Shown here piece after piece: positions 50,130 through 60,525 of a DNA stretch of 64,000 nucleotides. Origin of the DNA: Hordeum vulgare subsp. vulgare (Eukaryota > Streptophyta > Magnoliopsida > Poales > Poaceae). Location of the stretch: the NCBI RefSeq assembly GCF_904849725.1, contig NC_058524.1:348561823-348625822 (forward strand), read 5' to 3'. Numbering within the stretch: position 1 is the first letter of the stretch; each line of letters opens with the position of its first letter. The translations under genes and the position numbers were made by a program. A model generated the notes under the pieces. That model saw nothing but the letters and a program-made list of their open reading frames with translations, was not told the origin of the DNA and made no database searches.

Positions 50130-50640
50130 CTTCACTGTTTTTTGTCTCATTTCATAACTGAATGAAGCATGATTCAGATAAATCTTTGCGTGCAGTTATC
50201 ATAGCTATAGCAGTTGTTGCAAGGGTAGACTGTAGAATTACATACCTAGATTCTGATGTTTGCTCACTAAAGTTACATGGTTCAAAGAAAAGTTGACCAT
50301 GCTAAGGATCGGTATTGAGGTTGAGCCTCGTGCTCACTATGCAACATCAGTGTTCTCACAATCCTTTTACAATGTAAAAGAAAGAACGAAACTGAACTTT
50401 ACCCTTGTTGTCACAGTAATTATTGAATTATTTGTGATTTTAACAACATGTTTGAACACTGTAACAAATTAATTCTCACATCATAAATGAATGAAGCGTG
50501 ATTGGACTATAGGCTATGCATTTGATAGTGACAGGAACAGTATAGTTAGAGGAACTATCATATTGGAGCAAAATACAACAACGGCCAACAACCCTAAAGA
50601 TCAAGTATTGGGCAAGGTCAACTCGTGCACATCATGCTTA
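50130..50640. other. Non-coding remainder of Helitron-like element 1
   Basis: AT-rich, intron-like. The words tcataactgaatgaagcatgatt (50150) and tcataaatgaatgaagcgtgatt (50480) form a diverged direct repeat about 330 bases apart. No gene signal. Confidence 0.35.
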
Positions 50641-51193
50641 TCTCTACTATTAAAGTAGAATCTGCTGTCGTGATGGTTCGACCTTCTTTTGAGCACGTAC
50701 GCCTCGTCTCGCACATCGGTTTTCTCGGTACGGATACTCCCACGATCTATTTTTTTTTTCACGCCGCCCACGATCGATCCGTTAGAGGCCCACGCACGTC
50801 CGTATCTCCCCCTCCCGTACGCCTTCCTAGCTGCATCCGTAGATCCCAGGCCGAAGCCGCTAATGTCATCTCCCAGTTCCGTTCCCCTCCTGATGGCGCC
50901 GCAAGACCGGCTCTCCCACTTTCGCCCTCCTTGGTACGGTGTTGAGCTCCTCCCCGCACTACGGCAAAAACACCCAAGACACCAGAAACCAACACCTCCT
51001 CGTCGCTGCCGCCGCCCCCACCGCCCGTACGCCGGTGGCATCACAAAACCTGCTCGACTGCTCCAAATGCCATCGGGGCACCGACGGTTTATGTTGCTGA
51101 TGGGTATGCGTACACCGCCTTTGAAGATGTGCTACCAATGATGAGCCAGTGCGCCGACCTGGACGGAAGGCGGCGGATCCGGCACGCGGCGAG

Positions 51194-51620
51194 TTTCACA
51201 TCCAACGTCGCGGCCTCCACGACTGTGCGGTGACGACTCGATGTCTTCCCACCAGGTGGTAGGACGAAGTCCCTTAATCTATTGCTTCTCATCGAGATTT
51301 GGTTCAGCTTTTTCTGCTGACTTGCATGGGCGAAATCCTTTCCCCTTTTTTTTGCCTTACTTGACTAATGATCCAGCCCATGTATAGGGTAGAATGCATA
51401 TGTATAGATTTCACATCCAACGGCGCGGCCTCCAGGACTGTGCGGTGACGACTCGATGTCTTCCCACCAGGTGGTAGGACGAAGTCCCTTAATTTGTTGC
51501 TTCTCATCGAGATTTGGTTCAGTTTTTTTGCTGACTTGCATGGGCGAAATCCTTTCCCTTTTTTTCCTTACTTAACTAATGATCCAACCCATGTATAGGG
51601 TAGAATGCATATGTATAGAT
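51194..51620. repeat. Tandem duplication, two copies of about 215 bp
   Basis: Copy 1 is 51194-51408 and copy 2 is 51409-51620. Both run from tttcacatccaacg to gcatatgtatagat with few changes (for example cggcctccacgac against cggcctccaggac). They are head to tail with no spacer. Confidence 0.92.
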
Positions 51621-52408
51621 TGATGTATGGTCACATTGTACATTAATTGTGATCAATTTCAGTACATTCGTATGTGCCTCTTTAGTCGTTTCTTTCTGGT
51701 TTGTTCTATGCTTTCTGTTATATCATGGGCTGGCTTATTCTTTAGTAATAGTACCCTCCTTGGCAAAGCTATGGCCTGGCTTTGTTATTTGAATACACTT
51801 GATTTTTTTCGTTATGACCATTACAAAATGGTGTTAAAATTTACTTGCTTGGCAGAATTGTAAGCTGCTTTATGAGGCTCACAAAAAAACCATACATGCT
51901 TTATATGAACTGGTTTACACAAACATGGAAATGTCAGTAGCCTGTTATATGAACTTGCTATCTTGTGAATGAAGACCACTGATTAAATCCAGCTCCTTAC
52001 AGAGTGAAATGGGGTTTCTGAAGAAAAAATGCTATGAGAAAAAAGGTTGGTAGTGATTTTCCTTTTTCGATCTGAAGTAATTTGCAGAAGAGTGTGTTCA
52101 GCCATGCTGAATTATAGAATAAAATGACCACAGAGTTAGTCATGGTCATGTTGAATTGAAACAAGTGTACCTAAACTGATACATGTACCATGTTATGCCG
52201 TTTGTATAGAGTTCTGGATGTGCTTTGTTCTTGTGTTAGTAGTTTGGTGACTGTAGTCCCTCATCTCACAGAAACTTAAACTTCCAAAAACATTTATTGG
52301 GGACTTGTTTTTAGGGTCAGTCGGAGAGCAAGTGTGAAGAAGGCACCAAAGATTGTCGTTACTAGATCGATTCATGCCTTTGTGAAGTTGATTGGCGTTT
52401 TAAACCAT

Positions 52409-52492
52409 AACCTGAGACGTCTATTCTGTACTTAAGAACTAATAAAGAACAACCTGAGACGTCTACTGTGTACTTAAGAACTAATAAAGAAC
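52409..52492. repeat. Tandem duplication, two copies of 42 bp
   Basis: aacctgagacgtctattctg and aacctgagacgtctactgtg start at 52409 and 52451; both copies end aataaagaac. Each copy carries an AATAAA hexamer. Confidence 0.9.
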
Positions 52493-52990
52493 ATGCGTGG
52501 TTATTTTCTTAATGTTACTCAATAATTCTGTGTGCCCTCGACGCTGCTATATATGGCGCATTTGATCAATATTGTGAACTTTTTTTTCAAGCCAGTACCA
52601 TCATCTTGTAGCGGTCAATCTTTTCATCCATTGTCAAAGTTCTCCAATTTTTTTATGTTGTTCTTTTCATCCGTAAACCAATATTTTTAATGACATTGCT
52701 TTGCGCTAACAATTTGATACGCCAACTGGCAGTAGCACACCTGTAGCAGATCTGATAATGATACTAGAAAGATTGTTGTACATTTCTAGAAAACATTATA
52801 CAGCCATATAACTTTCTAAAAACACTGTTGACTCTAAGGTATAAAAAATAATGTCATATGATATGAGCGGTCTTAAATATGGTTGCTTCTCTCTCAAGTA
52901 GAAAATTGTTGGTCACGGAGTACAAAGATAAAACTAAATAAAATCAGGGTTGATCGCAACATGTTGATGTCTCACTCGATGTTGTTCTAA

Positions 52991-53325
52991 CACTAGTGGA
53001 AAACGGGCCTTTGACCGGGACCCTTTAGTCCCGGCCTGCCTCTGGGCCGGGACTAAAGGCCCGGCCACGTCGCCCCAATTCTCAATGCCTCCCTCGAGGC
53101 TTTAGTCCCGGCCCGTAAGGAGCCTTTAGTCCCGGTTCGTGTCCCAAATCGGGACTAAAGGGCTACGCGGTGGGCAGTGGTGGTGGCAACCGTCCGTATC
53201 CCCCTTTAGTCCCGGTTGGTGGCTCAACCCGGGACTAAAGGCCTAACACGTGGCCTGCCGTAGTGGTGGCGACGGTTGGTATACCTCTTTAGTCCCGGTT
53301 GGTGGCTCAACCCGGGACTAAAGGC
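52991..53325. repeat. CACTA terminus and subterminal inverted arms
   Basis: In about 335 bases TTTAGTCCCGG occurs five times (near 53024, 53099, 53124, 53203, 53286) and its complement four times (near 53047, 53148, 53229, 53312). Alternating orientation lets neighbouring copies fold into perfect hairpins. In CACTA elements subterminal repeats bind the TNPA-like accessory transposase. Confidence 0.88.
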
Positions 53326-53466
53326 CCAAACGGTTTGCATCCCGCGTCGTTTCACGCGATGAAAAGCACGAACCGAAGCGTACAGTAGCCATTTCTCTGT
53401 TTCTTCTTCTCTCTCGCGTCGCCCTCTCTGTTCTTATCCTCTCTTCTTCCCTTCTCTTCTTCCACC

Positions 53467-55018
53467 ATGCCAACTAGCTTTCATGAGGTGCTCGCACATG
53501 GCACGACCAAGCTCCGTGTCGTGTACACGAACCTGAGCAGGGAGGTGCCGTTTTTTCTTCAGCAGTTGAAGGAACGATAGTTTGACCACGCAGCGGATCA
53601 TGAGAAGTTCTTGGGGCTTGATCTGGAGTACACGGCCGATCAACGCGGTGTTGCCGTCATCCAACTATGCTTCGCACGCCATGTCTTGATCTTCCAATGG
53701 GCGAGGTAAGTTTTGAGGCTTTCTTTGATCCAAGATAATGACATTGTAAGTTTATTTGTTTCAATCATAGTTGGTTCCCTTCAAACAGTTGTAGTGAAAC
53801 AATTTTGATTAGTTGAAGGGGAGCACAATCTAATTGGAATAGTGTTCCATAATCTGAAAAATCGTATTAGAATCAACTAGTGTTTAATATGTTCCATTGT
53901 AATCATAGTTGGTTCCCTTCAAATAGTTGTAGTGAAACAATTTTGATTAGTTGAAGGGGAGCACAATCTAATTGGAATAGTGTTCCATAATCTGAAAAAT
54001 CGTATTAGAATCAACTAGTGTTTAATATGTTCCATTGGAATCATAGTTGGTTCCCTTCAAATAGTTGTAGTGAAACAATTTTGATTAGTTGAAGGGGAAC
54101 ACAATATGATTGGAATAGTGTTCCACAATCTGAAAAATCGTATTAGAATCAAGTAGTGTTTAATATGTTCCACTGGAATCATAGTTGGTTCGCTTCAAAT
54201 AGTTGTAGTGAAACAATTTTGATTAGTTGAAGGGAACACAATCTGATTGGAATAGTGTTCCATGATCTGAAAAATCTGATTGGTTCAATATGTTCCATTG
54301 AAATCATAGTTGTAGTGATACAATTTTATGCGATGTTCTTTGATCCAAGGTTATGAAAATTGAATATAGCTAGTGATCTCTCTAGGTTCCATTGGATAGC
54401 AATATGATATGTCATAGTCATGAAAATTGCATATAGCTAGTGATCTCTCTAGGTTCCATTGGATAGCTATAGTGATCTCTCTAGGTTCCATTGCATATGT
54501 TCTATTTGAATCCTAAAGATAATTTTCTCTTTAGTTGTAGTGAAACATGTTTCCTTATTGCAGCAGTATGTAACATTTGTTTCATTTTAATTTGTTTCTG
54601 TTGCAGGAGTGACAAGCATTGTCCAGAACTCATGGAGTTCCTTCGCAGCGGCATCACTTTTGCTTCCGTTGACATAAGGAACGACAAGCTGAAGATGAGG
54701 CACATCTTCGGTATTGAGATACCAGCTGGTTGCCTCGTTGATCTCCAAACGATATTCAGGCTTCGACATGACATGACTTCGATGGCTCATATGGCAGTTG
54801 CCTTGATCGACGAGTCATATGGTGATATGAAGACCAGTTTCCCAAAGTCTCAGCACAAACTTTGGGAGAAGGGCCCACTTGATGATATCAACATTGAGTA
54901 TGCATCAAAAGATGCATACGTTTCATACGAGTTGTACCGCAAGATCCGAGTCGTCCACTATGGCCAGCGTCACCTCGAGGAAGGTGGACATTTTGATTTA
55001 GATGATTCAGACGAGTAG
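53467..55018 (+). pseudogene. Transposon-borne Werner-type 3'-5' exonuclease, one nonsense codon
   Basis: Two exons: 53467-53705 and 54607-55018. The intron has a gtaag donor and a ttgcag acceptor and splits an Arg codon as AG/G. The ATG has good context (ccaccatgc). The spliced frame is 216 codons, close to a bare WRN-exonuclease domain. DEDDy-type catalytic residues are in place: Exo I D52 and E54 in LGLDLEYT, Exo II D106 in RNDKLKM, and Exo III Y178 and D182 in YASKDAYVSYELY. The KLWEKGPL motif before Exo III also fits. Such enzymes trim DNA or RNA 3' ends. One in-frame TAG (53578-53580, codon 38) lies upstream of the catalytic core; an internal start after it is not obvious. It sits between the CACTA arms and tandem arrays, so it is element cargo rather than a host locus. 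Family assignment is confident; activity is doubtful. Confidence 0.85.
53755..54300. repeat. 138-bp tandem repeat inside the exonuclease intron
   Basis: About four copies. The marker gttcca(t/c)tg occurs at 53891, 54029 and 54167 (spacing exactly 138) and again at 54292 after a shortened copy. Each unit contains aatcatagttggttc and attttgattagttgaaggg. It fills most of the 901-bp intron. Confidence 0.93.
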
Positions 55019-55601
55019 TGTTCTGAACGTCGAACACTTGTATATATATATCTATGGTAGCTATTATTATGTACTGTTTGGACTAGTATCATGTACTTCT
55101 TGGACCAATTTATATATGTCTAGTTTCTGTTTGTGCCATTATAGTTTCCAAATTTGAATGGTTTAGCCCTTTCTAACTTCATTTGCTACTTTTGAATGGT
55201 TTAGCCCTTTCTAACTTCATGGTATCATGCATTTCGACCACATATATATACAAAAAGTCTCCAGTTCAAATAAGTTCAAAAAATGAAATCCCTTTTGTAA
55301 CAGATCTGTTTTTGATTAAAACAGTCATTTAAAAATGAAAGACCATTAGTCCCACGTGGCGTGGAGCGGAACCACGTTGCGTGCCGCGGAACCACTTTTG
55401 TTGTGGGGGTCGCTTCTCCTTCTTCTCCTTGTGCTAGATATTGGTTATGCACTAGGGGAAGTAGGAGTAGCGACCATCATCGACGGTTGAAAAATCAGGT
55501 GAGCTAGTGTCCACCATATATGAGAGAATAAGAATGTCGTCTCTTATTGTGGGGGTCGCTTCTACTTCGAGAGAGATTGTCCATTTTGTGATGTTCCTTT
55601 G
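55019..55601. other. 3' flank of the exonuclease gene
   Basis: AT-rich with a short duplication of ggtttagccctttctaacttcat (about 55158 and 55197) and a diverged partial copy of the following 337-bp repeat (55250-55300 and 55540-55600). No further exon or poly(A) hexamer is clear. Confidence 0.4.
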
Positions 55602-57631
55602 AATGGTGCATTTCGAACACACAAAAAGTATGGAGTTCAAATAAGTTCAAAAAAATGAAATCCCTTTGTAAGAGATGAGTTCTCGTTCGAAACGCTGCTA
55701 CTTCGAGAGAGATTGTCCGTTTTGTACACGAACTGCATCCAGTTTTTGTCGTAGCCCTCTCAACTTTTTAACACATGCTATGTGGGTGAAATGATGATAG
55801 CATGCCAACTTTCAACATTTTCAGAGTTCATTTGTAGTGCTTTTCATTTTCAGGGTCAACTAGCTCAAAAAAAAAGTAAATGCACGAAATATATCAAATG
55901 AAGTCAGAAATTGTTGAAATTTTGTGATGTGCCTTAGAATGGTGCATTTTGAACACACAAAAAGTATGGAGTTCAAATAAGTTCAAAAAAATGAAATCCC
56001 TTTGTAAGAGATGAGTTCTCGTTCGAAACGCTCCTACTTCGAGAGAGATTGTCCGTTTTGTACACGAACTACATCCAGTTTTTGTCGTAGCCCTCTCAAC
56101 TTTCTAACACATGCTATGTGGGTGAAATGATGATAGCATGCCAACTTTCAACATTTTGAGAGTTCATTTGTAGTGCTTTTCAATTTCAGGGTCAACTAGC
56201 TCAAAAAAAAAGTAAATGCACGAAATATACCAAATGAAGTCAGAAATTGTTGAAATTTTGTGATGTTCCTTTTAATGGTGCATTTTGAACACACAAAAAG
56301 TATGGAGTTCAAATAAGTTCAAAAAAATGAAATCCCTTTGTAAGAGATGAGTTCTCGTTCGGAACGCTCCTACTTCGAGAGAGATTGTCCGTTTTGTACA
56401 CGAACTGCATCCGGTTTTTGTCGTTGCCCTCTCACCTTTTTAACACATGCTATGTGGGTGAAATGATGATAGCATGCCAACTTTCAACATTTTCAGAGTT
56501 CGTTTGTAGTGCTTTTCAATTTCAGGGTCAACTAGCTCAAAAAGAATAAGTAAATGCACGAAATATACCAAATGAAGTCAGAAATTGTTGAAATTTTGTG
56601 ATGTGCCTTAGAATGGTGCATTTTGGACACACAAAAAGTATGGAGTTCAAATAAGTTCAAAAAAATGAAATCCCTTTGTAAGAGATGAGTTCTCGTTCGA
56701 AACGCTCCTACTTCAAGAGAGATTGTCCGTTTTGTACACGAACTGCATCCAGTTTTTGTCGTAGCCCTCTCAACTTTCTAACACATGCTATGTGGGTGAA
56801 ATGATGATAGCATGCCAACTTTCAACATTTTGAGAGTTCATTTGTAGTGCTTTTCAATTTCAGGGTCAACTAGCTCAAAAAAAATAAGTAAATGCACGAA
56901 ATATACCAAATGAAGTCAGAAATTGTTGAAATTTTGTGATGTGCCTTAGAATGGTGCATTTTGAACACACAAAAAGTATGGAGTTCAAATAAGTTCGAAA
57001 AAATGAAATCCCTTTGTAAGAGATGAGTTCTCGTTCGAAACGCTCCTACTTCGAGAGAGATTGTCCATTTTGTACACGAACTGCATCCAGTTTTTTTCGT
57101 AGCCCTCTCAACTTTTTAACACATGCTATGTGGGTGAAATGATGATAGCATGCCAACTTTCAACATTTTGAGAGTTCATTTGTAGTACTTTTCAATTTCA
57201 GGGTCAACTAGCTCAAAAAAAATAAGTAAATGCACGACATATACCAAATGAAGTGAGAAATTGTTGAAATTTTGTGATGTGCCTTTGAATGGTGCATTTT
57301 GAACACACAAAAAGTATGGAGTTCAAATAAGTTAAAAAAAATGAAATCCCTTTGTAAGAGATGAGTTCTCGTTCGAAACGCTGCTAATTCGAGAGAGATT
57401 GTCCGTTTTGTACACGAACTGCATCCAGTTTTTGTCGTAGCCCTCTCAACTTTTTAACACATTCTATGTGGGTGAAATGATGATATCATGCCAACTTTCA
57501 ACATTTTCAGAGTTCATTTGTAGTGCTTTTCAATTTCAGGGTCAACTAGCTCAAAAAAAATAAGTAAATGCACGAAATATACCAAATGAAGTGAGAAATT
57601 GTTGAAATTTTGTGATGTGCCTTTGAATGGT
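55602..57631. repeat. 337-bp tandem array, six units
   Basis: The marker aatggtgcatt starts at 55602, 55938, 56274, 56612, 56950, 57288 and 57626, spacing 336-338. Units contain gtatggagttcaaataagtt, gagattgtccgttttgtac and atgatgatagcatgccaac and are only a few percent diverged. No unit has a long frame. Confidence 0.95.
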
Positions 57632-58450
57632 GCATTATTTATTCAATTTGAAACACTTTCCATTATCATAGTTTTGTCAAATTCTCAAATATGCAAAAAG
57701 AATTTTTAATAAACATAGTTTTTAATTGCAAATAAAAAAATAGATAATAGTTTGGATAGTCAAAATTATTAATTATGAAAATAAAAAATAGTTTTGCATT
57801 ATTTATTCAATTTGAAACACTTTTCATTATCATAGTTTTGTCAAATTCTCAAATATGCAAAAAGAATTTTTAATAAACATAGTTTTTAATTGAAAATAAC
57901 AAAATAGATAATAGTTTGGATAGTCAAAATTATTAATTATGAAAATAAAAAATAGTTTTGCATTATTTATTCAATTTGAAACACTTTTCATTATCATAGT
58001 TTTGTCAAATTCTCAAATATGCAAAAAGAATTTTTAATAAACATAGTTTTTAATTGAAAATAACAAAATAGATAATAGTTTGGATAGTCAAAATTATTAA
58101 TTATGAAAATAGAAAATAGTTTTGCATTATTTATTCAATTTGAAACACTTTTCATTATCATAGTTTTGTCAAATTCTCAAATATGCAAAAAGAATTTTTA
58201 ATAAACATAGTTTTTAATTTAAAATAACAAAATAGATAATAGTTTGGATAGTCAAAATTATTAATTATGAAAATAGAAAATAGTTTTGAATTATTTATTC
58301 AATTTCAAACACTTTTCATTATCATAGTTTTGTCAAATTCTCAAATATGCAAAAAGAATTTTTAAAAAACATAGTTTTTAATTGAAAATAACAACATAAG
58401 TTAATAGTTTGGATAGTCAAAATAATTAATTTTGAAAATAGAAAAAAAAT
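57632..58450. repeat. 164-bp AT-rich tandem array, five units
   Basis: The marker gcattatttattcaatttga (gaattatttattc in the last unit) starts at 57632, 57796, 57960, 58124 and 58288, spacing exactly 164. The array begins where the last 337-bp unit breaks off after its own gcatt. Confidence 0.95.
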
Positions 58451-58679
58451 TGAAACTATATGAGAAATCATAGACAAAATTCAACCTGAATTCAACTCAC
58501 TTTGAATTCAGATTGAATTTTCTCCACAATTTCGAATATAGTTTCAATTTTCAGTAAGTTTAGACCCGTAAGCCTGCTTTAGAGAGGAGCTTGATGGACA
58601 AGCTGCGACGGGGCTTATAAACAAGTGTTAGTCCCCCTCGCTGGGCGAGGTGGGACTAAACTTATCGTGCAGCCGAGGA

Positions 58680-58880
58680 GGGGCTTTAGTCCCGGGTCGT
58701 GGCTCCACCCGGGACTAAAGACACCCTTTAGTCCCGGCTGGAGCCAAGCACCGGGACTAAAGACCCCCTGCTTCCCGCCTCTTGGTCTGCCCGAAAAGAG
58801 GCCTTTAGTCCCGGGGCGTGGTTCCACCCGGGACTAAAGGGGGTCTTTAGTCCCGGCTCGAGCCACGCACCGGGACTATA
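58680..58880. repeat. Second TTTAGTCCCGG inverted-arm block
   Basis: Four arms in each orientation alternate: forward near 58684, 58728, 58803 and 58846; complement near 58710, 58753, 58829 and 58871 (the last ending ctata). Spacers such as gtggctccaccc lie between, so each pair forms a hairpin. A lone degenerate pair recurs at 60413-60446. Confidence 0.88.
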
Positions 58881-58888
58881 GATCCACC

Positions 58889-58896
58889 TATATAAG
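58889..58896 (+). promoter_or_regulatory. TATA box upstream of the CACTA genes
   Basis: cctatataagcggg lies just after the second arm block and before a GC-rich leader. It is a good plant TATA context for the downstream genes. Confidence 0.5.
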
Positions 58897-59796
58897 CGGG
58901 ACTTCAAAAATTTCCAACCCAAATCGTCCATTTCTCTTCTTCTTCCTCTCGTTCTCCTGCCCGGTGCGGCACAGCGACGAACTCGACGACCCCGTCAGGC
59001 TGCCCGCCGCCGCCTGCCGTCCTCCTCGTCGTCGGCCGTCCTCCTCGCCGCCGCGCCGTCCTCCTCGCCACCGCGCCGTCCTCCTCGCCGTCGGGTAAGC
59101 CCCCCGCCCCCTCCTCCCCAACACTCTGGCCAGTAGAAGAAAAGAAGAAAAAGGAGAAGAGAAGAAGAAAAAGGAGAAGAAAGTAAGAAAAAGGAGAAGA
59201 AAATAAGAAGAAAAGAAGAAAAAGAAAAAGTTTTTTTTTGTCATTTAATTCCTATTGTTATTAGGTTTGTGCTAGATTATTAGGGTTAGTAATATTTAGA
59301 ATTAGGTTAGGGTTACAAGAAGAAGAAATATGAACAAAAATAAGAAAATAAGATTAGGAAAAATGAAAATAAGAAGAGGAGGAGAAGAAAAGAATAAAAA
59401 GGAGAATAAGAAGAGGAGGAGAGGAGAAGAAGAGGAAAAATAGAAGAAGAGAAAAAATTAGAAGAGGAGGAGAGGAGAAATAGAAGAAGAGAAGAGGAGA
59501 AGTACTACAAGAAGAGGAGAAGTAGAAGTAGAAGAAGAAGTAGAACAAGAGGAGAAATAGAAGAAGAGGAAAAATTAGTTTAGGGTTACAAGAAGAAGAA
59601 ATATTTTTTGTTGTCATTTAATTTTGCTATTGTATAGTGTATATGCTTAAGTGTTAATAGTGTTTCTTAGATTATTGCTTAATTTTGCTATTGTATATGC
59701 TTAAGTGTTAATAGTTTAATTTTGCTATTGTATATGCTTAAGTGTTAATAGTTTATTTTTAGCAAGAAAATTAATATAACTAGTTTATTTTTTTAG
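58897..59796 (+). other. Leader exon and purine-rich intron of the CACTA transcript
   Basis: A CCG- and CTC-rich stretch (58930-59094) ends in a donor, cggGTAAGC. Then come about 480 bases of almost pure purine (gaagaaaagaag-like, 59135-59600) and an acceptor ttttttag at 59789-59796. I read this as a 5' untranslated exon plus intron. The long minus-strand frames here are complements of the purine tract. Confidence 0.5.
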
Positions 59797-59807
59797 TTCA
59801 TTTTACG

Positions 59808-60209
59808 ATGCCTATCCCGCATCCTCGTCGTCGACTCGGCGGAGGACACCTGCTTGATCAGAGGGGCCCTGTCCGGGACTGGGCTCCGCCCGGCTGGTAT
59901 TGGGAGGTGCTACCTTCTGGGGGGCGTAGGTTGGTGAGGAGCCAGCCCGTCGTTGACCCGATCCTTGTTTGGTGGCGGTCGCGTGGGCCAGTGAGGGTGC
60001 CGAGGCTTCCGGACACCGCGGAGGTGGTACGTCACCGTGTCAGCGAGGAGGATGAGCACGTCCGTCGCTACATGGTTGCGTTGGAGGGCAGGTTCGAGCA
60101 TACCTAGCAGGTTCTTCGGGGATCTCAATGGAGCTATGATCCTGTGATGGTTCCTTCTCTTTGGGTGTCCATCGCCCGCGCCGATACCCGTCGGGTTTTA
60201 CGGTTCTAG
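59808..60209 (+). pseudogene. Uncharacterised CACTA-associated small protein, one nonsense codon
   Basis: It starts at ATG 59808, eleven bases after a splice acceptor. The frame is rich in Arg, Pro and Trp (LLDQRGPVRDWAPPGWYWEV, then VDPILVWWRSRGPVRVPRLP). A TAG at 60105-60107 follows FEHT; the same frame then reads on (WSYDPVMVPSLW) to a TAG at 60207-60209. I recall similar frames upstream of transposase genes in other Triticeae CACTA elements, but know no domain or function. About 133 codons with one premature stop. The Trp-rich motif WWRSRGP is the best handle for a search. Confidence 0.55.
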
Positions 60210-60525
60210 ATGTATCAGTGATGCTATATGTATGATAGTATTCGAGGAGTATTAGTGATAATATTCGACGATGTACGGACAAAAGTGATGATGTATTAGC
60301 TTATAATTGAATGCATGCTAATTTGAATACTACTTTATTTTACAATTTGGTTTTGCTTATTGAATGCTCAAATTGGAAAAGTACTCCTACTTTGAATACT
60401 ATGCAGAAATCTAGGAGTCCCGGGTGGAGCCACGACCCGGGACTTAAGTTGTTTTGGAACAGAGTTCCTGATAGAATAATTCTTTTTTGGTACAAAGTTT
60501 AAGAGAATCCGTTTTTTGCAGAACT
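60210..60525. other. Spacer or 5' untranslated region of the transposase gene
   Basis: AT-rich with one degenerate arm pair (gagtcccgggtgg and cccgggactta, 60413-60446). It ends in a strong acceptor, ttttttgcag (60511-60520), six bases before the ATG, so an untranslated exon probably lies upstream. Confidence 0.45.

Larger units (their letters stand above)
49418..50640 (+). mobile_element. Helitron-like element 1 (5' end visible)
   Basis: The start TCTTCTACTATTAAAGCAGG follows an A. The first about 45 bases match the start of the next element at 50641, including gtcgtgatggttc. TC at the 5' end after an A and capture of gene pieces are Helitron features. A 3' CTRR end with a hairpin was not located, so the right limit is only the start of the next element. 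Confidence 0.5.
50641..52990 (+). mobile_element. Helitron-like element 2 (5' end visible, right limit unknown)
   Basis: It begins TCTCTACTATTAAAGTAG after an A. It holds a gene-fragment-like stretch to about 51230 (one frame reads VYVADGYAYTAFEDVLPMMS near 51089-51148; origin unknown), a 215-bp tandem duplication, and about 1.4 kb of AT-rich DNA. No 3' terminus could be fixed; the listed end is only the start of the CACTA element, and part of the AT-rich DNA may be the older host. Confidence 0.4.

Noticed and set aside
54502..54790. Minus-strand frames opposite exon 2 of the exonuclease
   Set aside because: Antisense shadows of the coding exon.
55602..58450. Possible CRISPR-like regular repeats
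   Set aside because: Units are 164 or about 337 bp with no short repeat/unique spacer pattern, and the genome is clearly a plant. They are ordinary tandem arrays in a transposon.
58560..58640. A second CACTA terminus starting a nested element
   Set aside because: No CACTA/CACTG start or 3-bp duplication is visible before the second arm block. Kept only as an alternative to a single element.
59354..59617. Minus-strand frame rich in Phe, Leu and Ser that looks membrane-like
   Set aside because: Complement of the purine-rich intron tract; pure composition.
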